A stretch of DNA of 33,110 nucleotides from Streptomyces lycii. Its GTDB lineage: Bacteria > Actinomycetota > Actinomycetes > Streptomycetales > Streptomycetaceae. Below are positions 1 to 8,438 of the stretch, one piece after another. The position numbers were made by a program, and so were the translations under genes. The notes under the pieces are model-generated. The model searched no databases and was not told the origin of the DNA. It saw only the letters and a program-made list of their open reading frames with translations. Position 1 is the first letter of the stretch, and the number at the start of each line of letters is the position of its first letter. The stretch spans positions 1-33,110 of the forward strand of contig NZ_WHPN01000315.1 in assembly GCF_009735685.1 (NCBI RefSeq), written 5' to 3'.

Positions 1-163
1 CCGGGGCCGCCCCTCTTTCGTGCTCACCCGGGGTTCCGGCGGCCGGGCGGCCCGGCATCCCGGCGCCCGGAAGCCCGGGCCGTCGGCTCTCCGCGGGCCG
101 TCGGCTCTCCCCGGCGCGGTGGCTTTCCCCGGTCCGGCGGCCCTCCCGGTCCGGCGGGCGCGG
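1..163. other. Gene-free left edge with short repeats
   Basis: This is the sequence beyond the stop codon of the first minus-strand NACHT gene. I see no supportable gene. It holds short direct repeats, with the word GCCGTCGGCTCTCC occurring twice near 79-110 and CCGGTCCGGCGG-type words near 130-155. No clear terminator with a T-tract is present. Confidence 0.5.
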
Positions 164-2236
164 TCAGACCGTGTTGACCTGTACGTGCTCCGGGACGCCC
201 GTGACCGGCTGGATGTTCCGGCTCACCGTCAGGGTGTGCAGCTCCGGGAACGCGGCGAGCCACTCCATCCCGCCGGTGCCGGTGCCGGTGCCGGTGCCCG
301 TGCCCGCCCCGTGCGCCAGGTCGTAGGCCATCCACAGATGCCGCAGCCGGTCCGCGACCAGCCCGTCGACCAGCTGTTCCGGCGTGAACGGTCCGGTGAT
401 CTGCACCGACGGGCGTCCGCCGAGCCGGCGCAGCGCGTGCAGCTCGTCCAGGGTCGACACCGGGAAGTCCAGCTCGTGCTCGTCGAGATGGGCGATGATC
501 TCGTCGGCGTACCGGTCGGTGTCGTACCGCCGCCAGGCGCCCGCCAGCCGGGAGCGGATGTGCCAGGACTCGCGGTCCCGCAGCCGGACCAGATAGTCGA
601 TGGCCCGGTCGTCGTCGATGGACGTCGCGGTGATCGCCAGCCGGTGCGCCTCCCGGTCGGGCAGGCCCACCGGGTCGGGCAGCAGCTCCAGGGCGATCGG
701 GCCGATCCAGCCCAGCGCCCGCGCGCCCTCGTCGGTCGTCGGGCGCACGATGTTCTTCGTGTACTGCTGCACCCGCTCCCGTACGGCCGGGTCGAGTTCG
801 GTGGCGTGCTCCAGGCAGGCGGCGGCGAGGAGCTTGCGGTGCCGGGCGTGCACCGGCTTGGTGCCCGGGCGCGCTGCGAGCAGCCCCTGCAGGAGATGGG
901 CGCACTCGTCGGGCCGGGCCAGCGCCACGGCCATCCGGATGACTTCCTCCCACTCGTCCTGGTGGGCCTGCTCGATCAGGAAGTCGAAGTCGTGGCGCTC
1001 GACCGCGGCCCGCGCGCCCAGATAGTCCTGGAAGGTGCGGTGCACGAAGTCCACGGAGCCCGGGGTGGGCTCGCGCAGCAGCCCGGTGCGGTTGAGCAGA
1101 TGCCGGTAGATGTCCTCCGGGGCGCCCTGCTTGAGCGCTTCCGGGATGGACGGCAGATACCGTGCCAGCACCTCGACGGCGGTGGAACGCTCCATCTCCG
1201 AGCGGCCGTTCACCAGCAGCCAGTGCGCCAGCTTCTGCAGCAGCTGGACCTTCGACTCCTGCGCCAGGTCGATCCCGTCGGTCAGGCTCATGTCGCGCTC
1301 GCGGTCACGCCGCTCCAGCAGCATCGACAGCGCCGCGTCGTACAGCGCCCGCCGGCCGCGCGGCAGATAGCCCCGCCGGTCCCGGTGCAGCGCGCACAGC
1401 AGCCCGCACATCAGCGGGTTGGTCGCCAGCCGGCCCAGCTCCCGGGTGATCCTCACGGCCTGGAGCAGCGTCCGCTCGTACTCCGGGAGCCGGTCCAGGT
1501 CCTGGGCGTTCCCCGGGGCGTTCTTGCAGGCGGCCGCGTGCCAGCGCTGGATGAAGGCGGCGACACCCTCGCGGTTCAGCGGAGCCAGCTTGAACTCCGC
1601 GAAGCCGTACGGGGTCAGCCAGTCCTCGGGGACCACCGAGGGGCGCGAGGTCACCAGCCAGACGTTGCCCGGGCAGGCGTCGGCCAGCTTCCGCAGTTCC
1701 GACCGCAGCCGCTCCCTGCGGTCCTCCGGGGCCTCGTCGATCCCGTCGACGAGCATCAGCCCCCGGCCCTCGGACAGCACGCGCCGGGCCCAGCCGCCGG
1801 GCTGCTCACCGGCCAGCGGATGCCGTACGGCCGCCAGGAAGTCCTCCGGCTCGGGGAACCCGGGCTCGGGAAACCGCCGCACCGGCAGCACGAAGGGCAC
1901 CCGGCCGCGCAGCGTTTCCAGCCGCGCCGGCAGCGCGTCCCGGGCCGTCGACACCGCGAGCCACTGGACGAGCGTCGTCTTCCCCGACCCGGCGACGCCG
2001 CGCAGCAGCACCTTCTCGTGTACGGCCAGCACCTGCTCGGCGGGGAGCACGGGCTGCCGCCGGGCGTCGTCCGACCCGGCCGCGGACGGTTCGACCTCCA
2101 GCGGCAGAAAGGCGGGGTCGAGCGGCCAGCTGTCCGGCGAGTGGGTGAGGTCGATGCCGTAGATGGTCAGGTGGTTGTGTCCGGCGATGATGTCCTGGGC
2201 GTAGCGCTCCTCGAACGCGGCGTCCTCGGGATGCAT
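164..2236 (-). CDS. Short NACHT-domain STAND NTPase (paralogue of the next gene)
   Basis: 690-residue NACHT ATPase. The Walker A motif GVAGSGKTT lies at about residues 80-88, the Walker B stretch LMLVDGIDE at about 160-168, and a sensor-like WLVTSRPS follows. Further on there is the NACHT-associated [11 protein letters not shown] motif. It aligns with the neighbouring NACHT protein only from that protein's DVAFERRYAQ segment (about residue 190), so it lacks the N-terminal helical domain. It also ends just after one LTVSRN-like repeat, so it lacks the leucine-rich repeats. The ATG at 2236 is chosen because the alignment begins there and a GGGGGGACGGGAC purine run precedes it; the open frame continues upstream but looks non-coding. 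NACHT proteins of bacteria are known anti-phage proteins; defence here is inference. It may be a truncated duplicate, a partner, or a regulator of the full-length neighbour. A GT/GA hexanucleotide run encodes a GTGTGTG stretch near its C-terminus. Confidence 0.85.
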   Translation of the reverse strand: MHPEDAAFEERYAQDIIAGHNHLTIYGIDLTHSPDSWPLDPAFLPLEVEPSAAGSDDARRQPVLPAEQVLAVHEKVLLRGVAGSGKTTLVQWLAVSTARDALPARLETLRGRVPFVLPVRRFPEPGFPEPEDFLAAVRHPLAGEQPGGWARRVLSEGRGLMLVDGIDEAPEDRRERLRSELRKLADACPGNVWLVTSRPSVVPEDWLTPYGFAEFKLAPLNREGVAAFIQRWHAAACKNAPGNAQDLDRLPEYERTLLQAVRITRELGRLATNPLMCGLLCALHRDRRGYLPRGRRALYDAALSMLLERRDRERDMSLTDGIDLAQESKVQLLQKLAHWLLVNGRSEMERSTAVEVLARYLPSIPEALKQGAPEDIYRHLLNRTGLLREPTPGSVDFVHRTFQDYLGARAAVERHDFDFLIEQAHQDEWEEVIRMAVALARPDECAHLLQGLLAARPGTKPVHARHRKLLAAACLEHATELDPAVRERVQQYTKNIVRPTTDEGARALGWIGPIALELLPDPVGLPDREAHRLAITATSIDDDRAIDYLVRLRDRESWHIRSRLAGAWRRYDTDRYADEIIAHLDEHELDFPVSTLDELHALRRLGGRPSVQITGPFTPEQLVDGLVADRLRHLWMAYDLAHGAGTGTGTGTGTGGMEWLAAFPELHTLTVSRNIQPVTGVPEHVQVNTV
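272..305. repeat. Hexanucleotide microsatellite inside the short NACHT gene
   Basis: GGTGCC is repeated about five times and encodes a Gly-Thr run in the C-terminal part of the NACHT protein on the minus strand. It is a likely length-variable site by slippage. Confidence 0.75.
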
Positions 2237-2273
2237 GTCCCGTCCCCCCCGGGGCTGGCTGTGGCCGACGTCT

Positions 2274-2312
2274 GTGAACACCCAGAGTAGGGGAGCGGCC
2301 CCGCTCGTGAAC
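2274..2312 (-). promoter_or_regulatory. Putative promoter of the short NACHT gene
   Basis: On the minus strand a -10-like TACTCT (2284-2289) lies about 47 nt upstream of the ATG at 2236, with GGTTCA/GTTCAC about 17-18 nt further upstream (2307-2313). A second GTTCAC occurs at 2274-2279, about 33 bp from the first. The -35 match is weak. This would give the short gene its own transcript, separate from the upstream NACHT gene. Confidence 0.4.
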
Positions 2313-2329
2313 CGGCTCGGCGCCGACGA

Positions 2330-2344
2330 TTGTTCAGGGAACAA
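2330..2344. promoter_or_regulatory. Perfect 15-bp palindrome, candidate operator
   Basis: TTGTTC-N3-GAACAA (plus-strand TTGTTCAGGGAACAA) is a perfect inverted repeat just upstream of the putative -35 of the short NACHT gene. The hexamer arms and its AT-rich nature in a GC-rich gap suggest binding by a dimeric regulator. The regulator is unknown. It is not the GAAC-N4-GTTC arrangement of an actinobacterial LexA box. Confidence 0.45.
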
Positions 2345-2512
2345 GCTTTCCCGGGGCCGGGACACGAGCTGGAACACGGGCCGGGACGCGGGGTGGGATG
2401 CGGCCGGGGCACGGGCCGGACCCGGCCGGGACGCGGGCCGGGGCACGGGGTGCGGCGGCGTTGACCCGTGCTGGGGACCCGCGGCGGCACCGGGGCCGGG
2501 CGGGCGGTCCCG

Positions 2513-5500
2513 TCAGCTCCTCAGCGGCGGGGACGCGACGAGGCCGGGGCGGGTCACCACACGGACCGCGTCCGGCAGCCGGTCGGTGCCCCGCAGCCCC
2601 GGTGTCCGGGGCGGGAGCAGGACGACCTCCAGGCCGGGCAGGCAGGCCAGCGGCGAAAGGTCGAGGCCGGACAGATCGCCGTGCAGGGGGGCGAGTTCGA
2701 GATCGGTCAGCCCGGGGAAGTGCCGGGCGACCCGGGCCAGGTCCGGGTGGCCGTCGCCGGAGCAGTGCAGCCGTACGCTCTCCACCCCGGGCAGCGCCAG
2801 GTCCGCGGGGCAGCGGGCCGGCGACCGGTCGTCGATGTGCAGTTGGCGCAGCTCGGGGAGGGTGGCGAGTTCCGTCCACTCGTCCTCGCTCCGGGGAGCG
2901 TCGCTCAGGCCGCCCAGCAGCAGGCGCCGCAGCGTCGGCCAGGCGGAGATGCCCCGCAGCCCGCCCCCGTGGCCGGAGTCCACGGAGGAGACGACCAGGG
3001 TGCGCAGGGGAGCGTCCGGTGACAGGCCGGCCAGCCGCAGCGGCACGTCCGGCGCGTTGAGCAGCAGGGTCTTCAGGCCGTGCAGGTCGCGCAGGGAGGG
3101 GAGCGCCCGGCACTTCCGGAGCACCGCCAGCGAGAGGTATTCCAGCGGCAGCCGGGCCAGCGCGGAGAGGTCGGTCAGGGAGGGGCAGTCGCTGATCTGG
3201 AGATCGCGGAGGTCGGGCGGGTCGGGCAGGTCGCGCAGGAAGTGGACGTCGCGCAGCGAGGCGACGTTCCGGATCGTCAGATGGGTGAGGCGGGTGGCGC
3301 GGGCGTACGCGGGCAGGGCGTCGAGCGTGGCCCGGTCCCGGATCTCCAGCCGGGGGCGGCCGCCGAGTTCCCGCAGCACGGACAGGTGGGCGGGGGTCGG
3401 CGCGGTGAAGTACAGGTCGTCGCGGCCGAGATGGGCGAGCACCTCGTCCGCGTAGCGCCGGGTGTCGAAGCGGGGCCAGGCCCAGACGAGCTGCGAGCGG
3501 ACCGGCAGGGCCGGGTGCGAGCGGAAGCGGGACAGGAAGGACAGAGCGGCGTCCGAGTCGATGTGCGAAGCGGTCGTGACGACGGTCGTCGCCTCGGCGG
3601 CGGTCAGCTCCTCCGGGCCGGGCAGCAGCTCCAGCACGAGCGGGCCGATCGCCGCCAGCTCGCGGGCCTGCTGCGGGGTGCGCGGCGGGATGAGCGCGGC
3701 GGTGCGCTCCTCGACGGCCCGGCGGACCCCCGGGTCCAGCTCGGTGGCGTGTTCCAGACAGGCCGTCGCCAGCAGATGGACCCTGGCACGTACGGCTGCC
3801 TCGGCGGCCGCGTCACCGTGCGCGAGCAGATCGCGCAGGATCTCCGCCCGCTCGCGCGGCCTGGCGTGGGCGACGGCCATGCGCACCACGTCCTCCCACT
3901 GGGTGTCCACGGCGTTCCGCGTCAGCAGCCCGACGTCCCACTCCTCCACGACCGCCTTCGCGCCCAGGTAGTCCTGGAAGGTGCGGTGCACGAACTCGAC
4001 GGTGCCCACCGTCGGCTCGCGGAGCAGTCCGCTGCGCAGCAGCAGATGGCCGAAGATCCGCGCGGCGTCGCCCTGCCCGGCCGCCGACGGCACCGAGGGC
4101 AGCGCGTCGGCGACGATGCGCTCGGCCCGCGTCCGGTCGAGTTCGGTGCGGCCGTTGCGGATGAGCCAGTACGCGAGCCGCTGGAGCAGCTGGATCTGCG
4201 GTTCCTCGGTGAGCTGGATGTCGCCCGGTGCGTGGATGTCCCGCTCCGCGTCCCGGCGGGTGAGCAGCATGCGCAGCGCTTCCTCGTACAGCTCCTTGCG
4301 GCCGGGCGGGAGGTAGCCGTTCCGGGCCCGGTGCAGGGCGCAGACCATCGCGCACATCAGCGGGTTGGTGACGAGCCGGCCCAGGTCCCGTTTGGTGCGC
4401 ACGGCGATGTGCAGGGCCGCCTGGAAGCGGTCCAGCTCGGCGGCGCGTTCGGCCGTACGGCAGGTGGCGCGGGCCGCGTCGTGCCAGCGGTCGACGAACG
4501 AGGCCACGTCGTTGCGGCTCATCGGGGCGAGGACCAGCTCGCCGAACCCCTGGCCGGCCAGCCAGCCGTCGGCGACCGCCGAGTGGCGCGAGGTCACCAG
4601 CCACAGATTGCCCGGATAGGCGATCAGCAGATCGCCGAGCCACTGCCGGGTGCGGGCCCGGTCCCGCTCCGGGATCTCGTCCAGGCCGTCGACGAGCAGC
4701 AGTCCGCGCCCGGCCCGCAGGACCCGGTCCGCCCAGCCGTCCGGCTGGGCGGTGTGCAGCGGGTTGTGCACGGCGCCCAGGAAGTCGCCGGGCAGCGGCA
4801 GGCCGGCCGCGCGCATCACGCTGCGCAGCGGCAGGACGAAGGGGACCCGGCCGCGCAGCGCGTCCATGCCGTCCGGCAGCTCCTGCCGGGCCGCCGACAC
4901 GGCCAGCCACTGCACCAGCGTGGTCTTGCCGGAGCCCGCCGTGCCGCGCAGCAGGACCCGGTCCTGGCCGGTGAAGATGCGGTTGGTGTCGACGGGCGTG
5001 GTGACGGGCTCGCCCTCGAAGCCGAGACCGGTGAGTTCGCCCTCGAAGCCGATGCCCGTGAGTTCGCCCTCCGGTCCCGCCTCGTCGCGGCGCCGGACGG
5101 CCTGCAGGCTCAGATAGGCGGTGTCCAGCGGCCAGCTGGCCTCCGCGGAGCTGAGGTCGAGGCCGACGATCGTGAGCTTGGCGTGCTTCTCGGCGACGTA
5201 CTGCGCGTAGCGCCGCTCGAACGCCACGTCGGGCATGTCCTGCCGGGGGGTGCGCGCGATCAGTTCGTCGACCTTGGCGATCAGTTCGGCGTTGCCGCGG
5301 GCCTGCTCGACCAGGGAACGGGCGACGAAGTCGGAACGCTGCGTGAAGAAGTGCAAGATGTGCAGGCAGGCCGTGTCGAGCAGCCGGTGGTAGAGGACGG
5401 AGGCGTCGGCGGACAGGAGTATCGAGGGGTCGTCGGCGGTGCGGCGCAGGAGACGGCTGAGGTTGCGGTGGCCGAGCTGGACCGCCGACATGTCGCTCAT

Positions 5501-5797
5501 GTCCAGGTCGCCGAGGGCGTGCAGGGTCTTCGCGAGCGCGTCCACGACCGCCCGCTCCTCCTCGGGGGCGACGGGGGGTTCCCCCGTGTCCACGGCCCGG
5601 CGCACCAGCTCGGCCGCGATCTTCACCAGATCGCGCTCCGTGAGGGTCCGCTTCTCCCCGCGGAACGACAGGCGGGCCGAGACCCGGACCGGTTTGTCGA
5701 CCAGGCCGGCTCCCGGCCCCTCGGTGACGAAGAGCTTCTTGACGAGCGGCGCGACGGCGCTCGACGCGAGGCGTGCGCCTACGACTGCGGGCTCCAT
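2513..5797 (-). CDS. Full-length NACHT-LRR STAND NTPase
   Basis: 1094-residue multidomain ATPase. Residues 1-180 form an all-helical N-terminal domain of the kind that precedes NACHT in bacterial proteins. NACHT follows, with GTAGSGKTT at 285-293 (Walker A), LLLVDGLDE at 366-374 (Walker B) and LWLVTSRHS near 398. A winged-helix-like region contains [11 protein letters not shown]. From about residue 830 to the end there are leucine-rich repeats (LTHLTIRNV, LRDLQISDC, LEYLSLAVL, LKTLLLNAP). The ATG at 5797 is preceded by GGGAGG with 10-nt spacing; an in-frame upstream extension is possible but has no ribosome site. The architecture resembles animal NLRs: in the family, the LRR senses a ligand and NACHT oligomerises. 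No separate effector enzyme domain is recognisable, so the helical N-terminus would be the effector. A 276-bp gap separates it from its short paralogue downstream. Confidence 0.9.
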   Translation of the reverse strand: MEPAVVGARLASSAVAPLVKKLFVTEGPGAGLVDKPVRVSARLSFRGEKRTLTERDLVKIAAELVRRAVDTGEPPVAPEEERAVVDALAKTLHALGDLDMSDMSAVQLGHRNLSRLLRRTADDPSILLSADASVLYHRLLDTACLHILHFFTQRSDFVARSLVEQARGNAELIAKVDELIARTPRQDMPDVAFERRYAQYVAEKHAKLTIVGLDLSSAEASWPLDTAYLSLQAVRRRDEAGPEGELTGIGFEGELTGLGFEGEPVTTPVDTNRIFTGQDRVLLRGTAGSGKTTLVQWLAVSAARQELPDGMDALRGRVPFVLPLRSVMRAAGLPLPGDFLGAVHNPLHTAQPDGWADRVLRAGRGLLLVDGLDEIPERDRARTRQWLGDLLIAYPGNLWLVTSRHSAVADGWLAGQGFGELVLAPMSRNDVASFVDRWHDAARATCRTAERAAELDRFQAALHIAVRTKRDLGRLVTNPLMCAMVCALHRARNGYLPPGRKELYEEALRMLLTRRDAERDIHAPGDIQLTEEPQIQLLQRLAYWLIRNGRTELDRTRAERIVADALPSVPSAAGQGDAARIFGHLLLRSGLLREPTVGTVEFVHRTFQDYLGAKAVVEEWDVGLLTRNAVDTQWEDVVRMAVAHARPRERAEILRDLLAHGDAAAEAAVRARVHLLATACLEHATELDPGVRRAVEERTAALIPPRTPQQARELAAIGPLVLELLPGPEELTAAEATTVVTTASHIDSDAALSFLSRFRSHPALPVRSQLVWAWPRFDTRRYADEVLAHLGRDDLYFTAPTPAHLSVLRELGGRPRLEIRDRATLDALPAYARATRLTHLTIRNVASLRDVHFLRDLPDPPDLRDLQISDCPSLTDLSALARLPLEYLSLAVLRKCRALPSLRDLHGLKTLLLNAPDVPLRLAGLSPDAPLRTLVVSSVDSGHGGGLRGISAWPTLRRLLLGGLSDAPRSEDEWTELATLPELRQLHIDDRSPARCPADLALPGVESVRLHCSGDGHPDLARVARHFPGLTDLELAPLHGDLSGLDLSPLACLPGLEVVLLPPRTPGLRGTDRLPDAVRVVTRPGLVASPPLRS
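5011..5064 (-). repeat. 27-bp tandem duplication within the NACHT-LRR gene
   Basis: Two adjacent 27-bp units (5011-5037 and 5038-5064) differ at a few bases and encode GELTGIGFE / GELTGLGFE just before the P-loop. The reading frame is kept. The segment lies in the linker between the pre-NACHT region and Walker A. Confidence 0.85.
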
Positions 5798-6319
5798 GGT
5801 CCGGCGGCCTCCCGTACCCCGTGCGTTCCCCCGTGTGTCCCCGGGTGAGGCGGGTGCGGCGCCCGTCGTGCGATGCGGGCGCGCCCCGGAAAAGCCTCCC
5901 AGAAAGCGCCCCGAGAAGTCATCGATCATGGAAATCCGTGATGTGCCGCACGTGGCGGGCGTCACCTACGAAGCGACATAGGACACGCCCTTTCTCCCCG
6001 CACGAGTGGTTTGTCGCTTCCGTGGTCAGCCGTATGGGCCAGATGTCCGGAAGATTTTGGAAAGACGGGGTTTAGCGGCCCCGCGTATGGGCCTGCCAGG
6101 GCCCTCTTCCCTCGCGGTGGGGGTTTCGAAGGGTGTGCGGGGCCGTCCGCCGCTGCTCCGAGTCGGGGATCCGGGCGCCCGGTGACTACGGCATTTGGTA
6201 GTAGATGGGGTTCTTGTCCCCCTGGGCGGGGCGGGTTACCAAGGTAGGGCGATCGCGGCGGAATGTTTGATTCACGCCGTTTCGCCCGATCTTCCCCCTT
6301 CTTCGGAGGTAGCCCCCTT
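5798..6319. other. Divergent intergenic region, NACHT-LRR / M23 peptidase
   Basis: This 522-bp gap must hold the promoters of both divergent genes. It is less GC-biased than its surroundings around 5990-6070 and 6185-6290. Visible elements are a repeated CGTATGGGCC word (near 6031 and 6085), the palindrome CCGGGCGCCCGG (6171-6182), and a GGGGTTCTTGTCCCC hairpin near 6207. No promoter is convincing on either strand. The conserved words of the ydaO c-di-AMP riboswitch, often found before actinobacterial wall hydrolases, are absent. A long structured leader for the peptidase remains possible. Confidence 0.5.
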
Positions 6320-7039
6320 ATGTCGAAGCACGCCCAGATCCTCGCCGGCATGACCCCCATGCGCCGCCGCGCCGCCCTGGCCGCCGCCGGCCTGGGAGCC
6401 ACCGCCGTGCTGGGGACCGGGGCCGCGCTCGCACAGGACGACGCGCAGGCCGAACCCGCCGCCAACGCCGCCAAGACCTCGGGCACCGGCACCGCCTCGG
6501 TGACGAAGTCGGTCGAGGCGCAGGCCGACGCCCAGCGGAAGGCTGCCGACAGCAAGGCCGCGGCCGAGAAGGCCGCCGAGGAGCGCGCGGCCGAGAAGGC
6601 CGCCGCGGACCGCTCGAAGCGCGAGAACCTGGCCAAGTCCTGGGTCAAGCCCGTGGACGACTACACCAAGGGCTCGACGTTCGGCATCGGCGGTGACCGC
6701 TGGGCCAACAAGCACTCCGGCCAGGACTTCGTCGCGTCGACCGGCACCCCGGTCAAGGCCGCGCACGGCGGCACCGTCGTGACCGCCGGCTGGGGCGGCA
6801 GCTACGGCAACAACGTCGTGATCAAGCACGACGCGAACACCTACACCCAGTACGGCCACCTCTCGAAGATCGACGTCAAGGTCGGTCAGCAGCTGACCAC
6901 CGGGCAGGAGATAGGCAAGGTCGGCAGCACCGGCAACTCCACCGGCCCGCACCTGCACTTCGAGACCCGTACGACCCCGAACTACGGTTCCGGTGTCGAG
7001 CCGGTCCACTTCCTGAAGGAGCGCGGCGTCACGCTGTGA
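6320..7039 (+). CDS. Secreted M23-family metallopeptidase
   Basis: 239 residues. An N-terminal signal sequence (MRRRAAL followed by an Ala/Gly/Leu core) ends near ALA-QDD at about residue 38. An Ala/Lys/Glu-rich, probably coiled-coil linker spans about 55-105. The C-terminal peptidase M23 (LytM-like) domain has the zinc ligands H132 and D136 (HSGQD), H180 (YGH) and HLHFE at 211-215. The family cleaves peptidoglycan cross-bridges outside the cell. All catalytic positions seem present, so it should be active. The ATG at 6320 follows GGAGGT at about 9 nt. A frame extends 19 codons upstream but without a ribosome site. It stands alone, is divergent from the NACHT genes, and ends at a strong hairpin. 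Confidence 0.93.
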   Translation: MSKHAQILAGMTPMRRRAALAAAGLGATAVLGTGAALAQDDAQAEPAANAAKTSGTGTASVTKSVEAQADAQRKAADSKAAAEKAAEERAAEKAAADRSKRENLAKSWVKPVDDYTKGSTFGIGGDRWANKHSGQDFVASTGTPVKAAHGGTVVTAGWGGSYGNNVVIKHDANTYTQYGHLSKIDVKVGQQLTTGQEIGKVGSTGNSTGPHLHFETRTTPNYGSGVEPVHFLKERGVTL

Positions 7040-7080
7040 CGCCCGGACCGGACGGGGCCCGCGGGTCCCGGTGACACGAC

Positions 7081-7132
7081 CGAGGGCGACCCCCGGCGAC
7101 GGCTTCCGAGCCCGTCCCGGGGGTCGCCCTCG
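7081..7132 (+). terminator. Strong hairpin after the M23 peptidase gene
   Basis: A perfect 16-bp stem (7081-7096 with 7117-7132, CGAGGGCGACCCCCGG and its complement) closes a 20-nt loop about 40 nt after the stop codon. There is no T-tract, which is usual in Streptomyces. Confidence 0.8.
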
Positions 7133-7228
7133 TCGTCGTGCGGCGCGGTGTCCGGCGCGGCGCGGCCGGGCCGTTGGCGCGGGGCCGGTGGGTTGGGCGC
7201 GGGGCCATTGTCGGTGGTGCCTGGCAGC

Positions 7229-7693
7229 ATGCCCGGCATGGGGACGATGATTCCCGGCGCCGCGCATCTGGCCCGTCTCCGCCAGCTGCGGCGCGCCAAG
7301 GACGTCATGGACCGCGACTGGGCCGAGCCGCTCGACCTGGACGCGGTGGCCTCGCACGCCGGTTATTCGCGCTATCACTTCATCCGCGCCTTCAAGGCCG
7401 TCTACGGCAGTACCCCGGGCCAGTATCTGACCGGCCGCCGCGTCGAACGCGCCGAGGAACTGCTCCGCACCGCCAACCTCTCGGTCACGGAGATCTGCAC
7501 CCTGGTCGGCTTCAGCAGCCTCGGCAGCTTCTCCGCGCGTTTCAAGCAGCGCACGGGCCTCACCCCGAGCGAGTACCGCTCCCGGCACGCCGGCCGCGGT
7601 GCCGCGCTGATACCGGGCTGCTACGCCCTGCTCTGGTCCGGCGGCTTCCCCGGGCGGGGCGGCCCGCCGGGCGGCGGGGAGCGCAATTCTTGA
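7229..7693 (+). CDS. AraC-family transcriptional regulator
   Basis: Small, about 154-residue AraC/XylS-type DNA-binding protein with no sensor domain. The two helix-turn-helix motifs are the segment LDLDAVASHAGYSRYHFIRAF and the classical second one containing SVTEICTLVGFSSLGSFSARF, followed by TGLTPSEYR. The start is uncertain: ATGs at 7229, 7238 and 7247 are all in frame and none has a good Shine-Dalgarno, and the frame also opens further upstream. The C-terminal 35 residues are Gly/Arg-rich. It lies 131 bp upstream of a VOC/glyoxalase gene on the same strand; AraC-VOC pairs are common in actinobacteria, so the VOC gene is the likely target (inference). Confidence 0.85.
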   Translation: MPGMGTMIPGAAHLARLRQLRRAKDVMDRDWAEPLDLDAVASHAGYSRYHFIRAFKAVYGSTPGQYLTGRRVERAEELLRTANLSVTEICTLVGFSSLGSFSARFKQRTGLTPSEYRSRHAGRGAALIPGCYALLWSGGFPGRGGPPGGGERNS

Positions 7694-7724
7694 GAAGCGC
7701 GGCGGGGGGCGCCCTGCCTACGGT
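7684..7724 (+). promoter_or_regulatory. Putative activator-dependent promoter of the VOC gene
   Basis: A -10-like TACGGT lies at 7719-7724, about 100 nt before the VOC start. The upstream element CAATTCTTGAGAAG overlaps the stop codon of the AraC gene. The TTGAGA to TACGGT spacing (23 bp) is too long for an unaided promoter, which would fit activation by the adjacent AraC protein. Confidence 0.35.
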
Positions 7725-7824
7725 GAGAACACGGCGCTTCGGGCACCGCTCCCGGGACCGCCGTCCGTTCTCCCGCACTCTCCCTTCCGTTGTTCTTCCG
7801 CACCCTTCGCTCCAGGAGCACCTC

Positions 7825-8268
7825 ATGATCAAAGGACTGGCCATCGCCACCGTCTGGGTCCTCGACCAGGACCGGGCCAAGGAGTTCTACACGGAGAAGC
7901 TCGGCCTGGAGGTCCGTACGGACATGACCATCGGCGGCGACGGCGGCATGCGCTGGCTGACCGTCGGGGCCAAGGACCAGCCGGACGTCAGCCTGACGCT
8001 GATGGTCCCCGGCCCGCCCGGGCTGGACCCGGAGTCGGCCGAGGCGATCCGGACCCTGGTGGCCAAGGGCGTCATCGGCGGCGGCGTGCTGCGGACGGAC
8101 GACGTCCACGGCGACTACGCCGCGCTGCGGGCCAAGGGCGTGGAGTTCCTCCAGGAGCCGCAGGAGCGGCCTTACGGGACGGAGGCGCTCTTCCGCGACG
8201 ACTCGGGGAACTGGTTCTCCTTCACGCAGGAGAACCAGGAGCTGGACCTGGACAAGAGCTGGAGTTGA
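7825..8268 (+). CDS. VOC / glyoxalase-fold protein
   Basis: 147-residue member of the vicinal-oxygen-chelate superfamily. The opening IATVWVLDQDRAKEFYTEKLGLEV is the usual first beta-alpha-beta unit, and GTEALFRDDSGNWFSF near the end is the usual last strand pair. Such proteins bind a metal in a paired-beta barrel and act as glyoxalases, dioxygenases or resistance/binding proteins; the substrate cannot be told from sequence. The ATG at 7825 has AGGAG at 6 nt. The AraC gene upstream is its likely regulator. The short convergent gap to cseC carries 8-bp repeats. Confidence 0.9.
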   Translation: MIKGLAIATVWVLDQDRAKEFYTEKLGLEVRTDMTIGGDGGMRWLTVGAKDQPDVSLTLMVPGPPGLDPESAEAIRTLVAKGVIGGGVLRTDDVHGDYAALRAKGVEFLQEPQERPYGTEALFRDDSGNWFSFTQENQELDLDKSWS

Positions 8269-8296
8269 GTGCGTGGACGCGGGGGAGGGCGACGCA

Positions 8297-8346
8297 TCGT
8301 GGACCCGTGGACCCGTGGACCCGTGAACTCGTGGACTCGTGAACTG
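8297..8346. repeat. 8-bp tandem repeat between the VOC and cseC genes
   Basis: CCGTGGAC-type 8-mers are repeated about five or six times with drift (GTGGACCC, GTGAACTC, GTGGACTC). They lie in the 170-bp convergent gap. No clear terminator with a T-tract is seen. Confidence 0.7.
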
Positions 8347-8438
8347 AGGGTCGGGGCGGGACGTGCGGGCCCGGGCGGGTCGCCGGAGTCATGGCGGGTC
8401 GTGAGGGTCCGCGGCGGGCCGCGGGGGTCCGGGCGGGC

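Noticed and set aside
20..2290. Very long open frame on the plus strand opposite the NACHT gene
   Set aside because: High GC content keeps antisense frames open. The translation is Arg/Gln/Gly/Pro-rich with no domain, and the minus strand has clear NACHT motifs.
2330..2344. LexA/SOS box before the short NACHT gene
   Set aside because: The actinobacterial LexA box is GAAC-N4-GTTC. Here the half-sites are in the opposite order with a 3-bp spacer.
3080..5848. 922-codon plus-strand frame opposite the NACHT-LRR gene
   Set aside because: It is an antisense shadow with a low-complexity translation and no ribosome site. The minus strand carries Walker motifs and LRRs.
5990..6319. ydaO-type c-di-AMP riboswitch before the M23 peptidase
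   Set aside because: Expected from other Streptomyces wall hydrolases, but the conserved GGTGAATC and CTCGGTAGGC-like words are not present.
7138..7824. AraC-VOC fusion protein reading through the gap in the VOC frame
   Set aside because: The VOC frame is open upstream, but its translation there is Arg/Pro-rich. The AraC protein is encoded in another frame, and the VOC gene has its own ATG with AGGAG.
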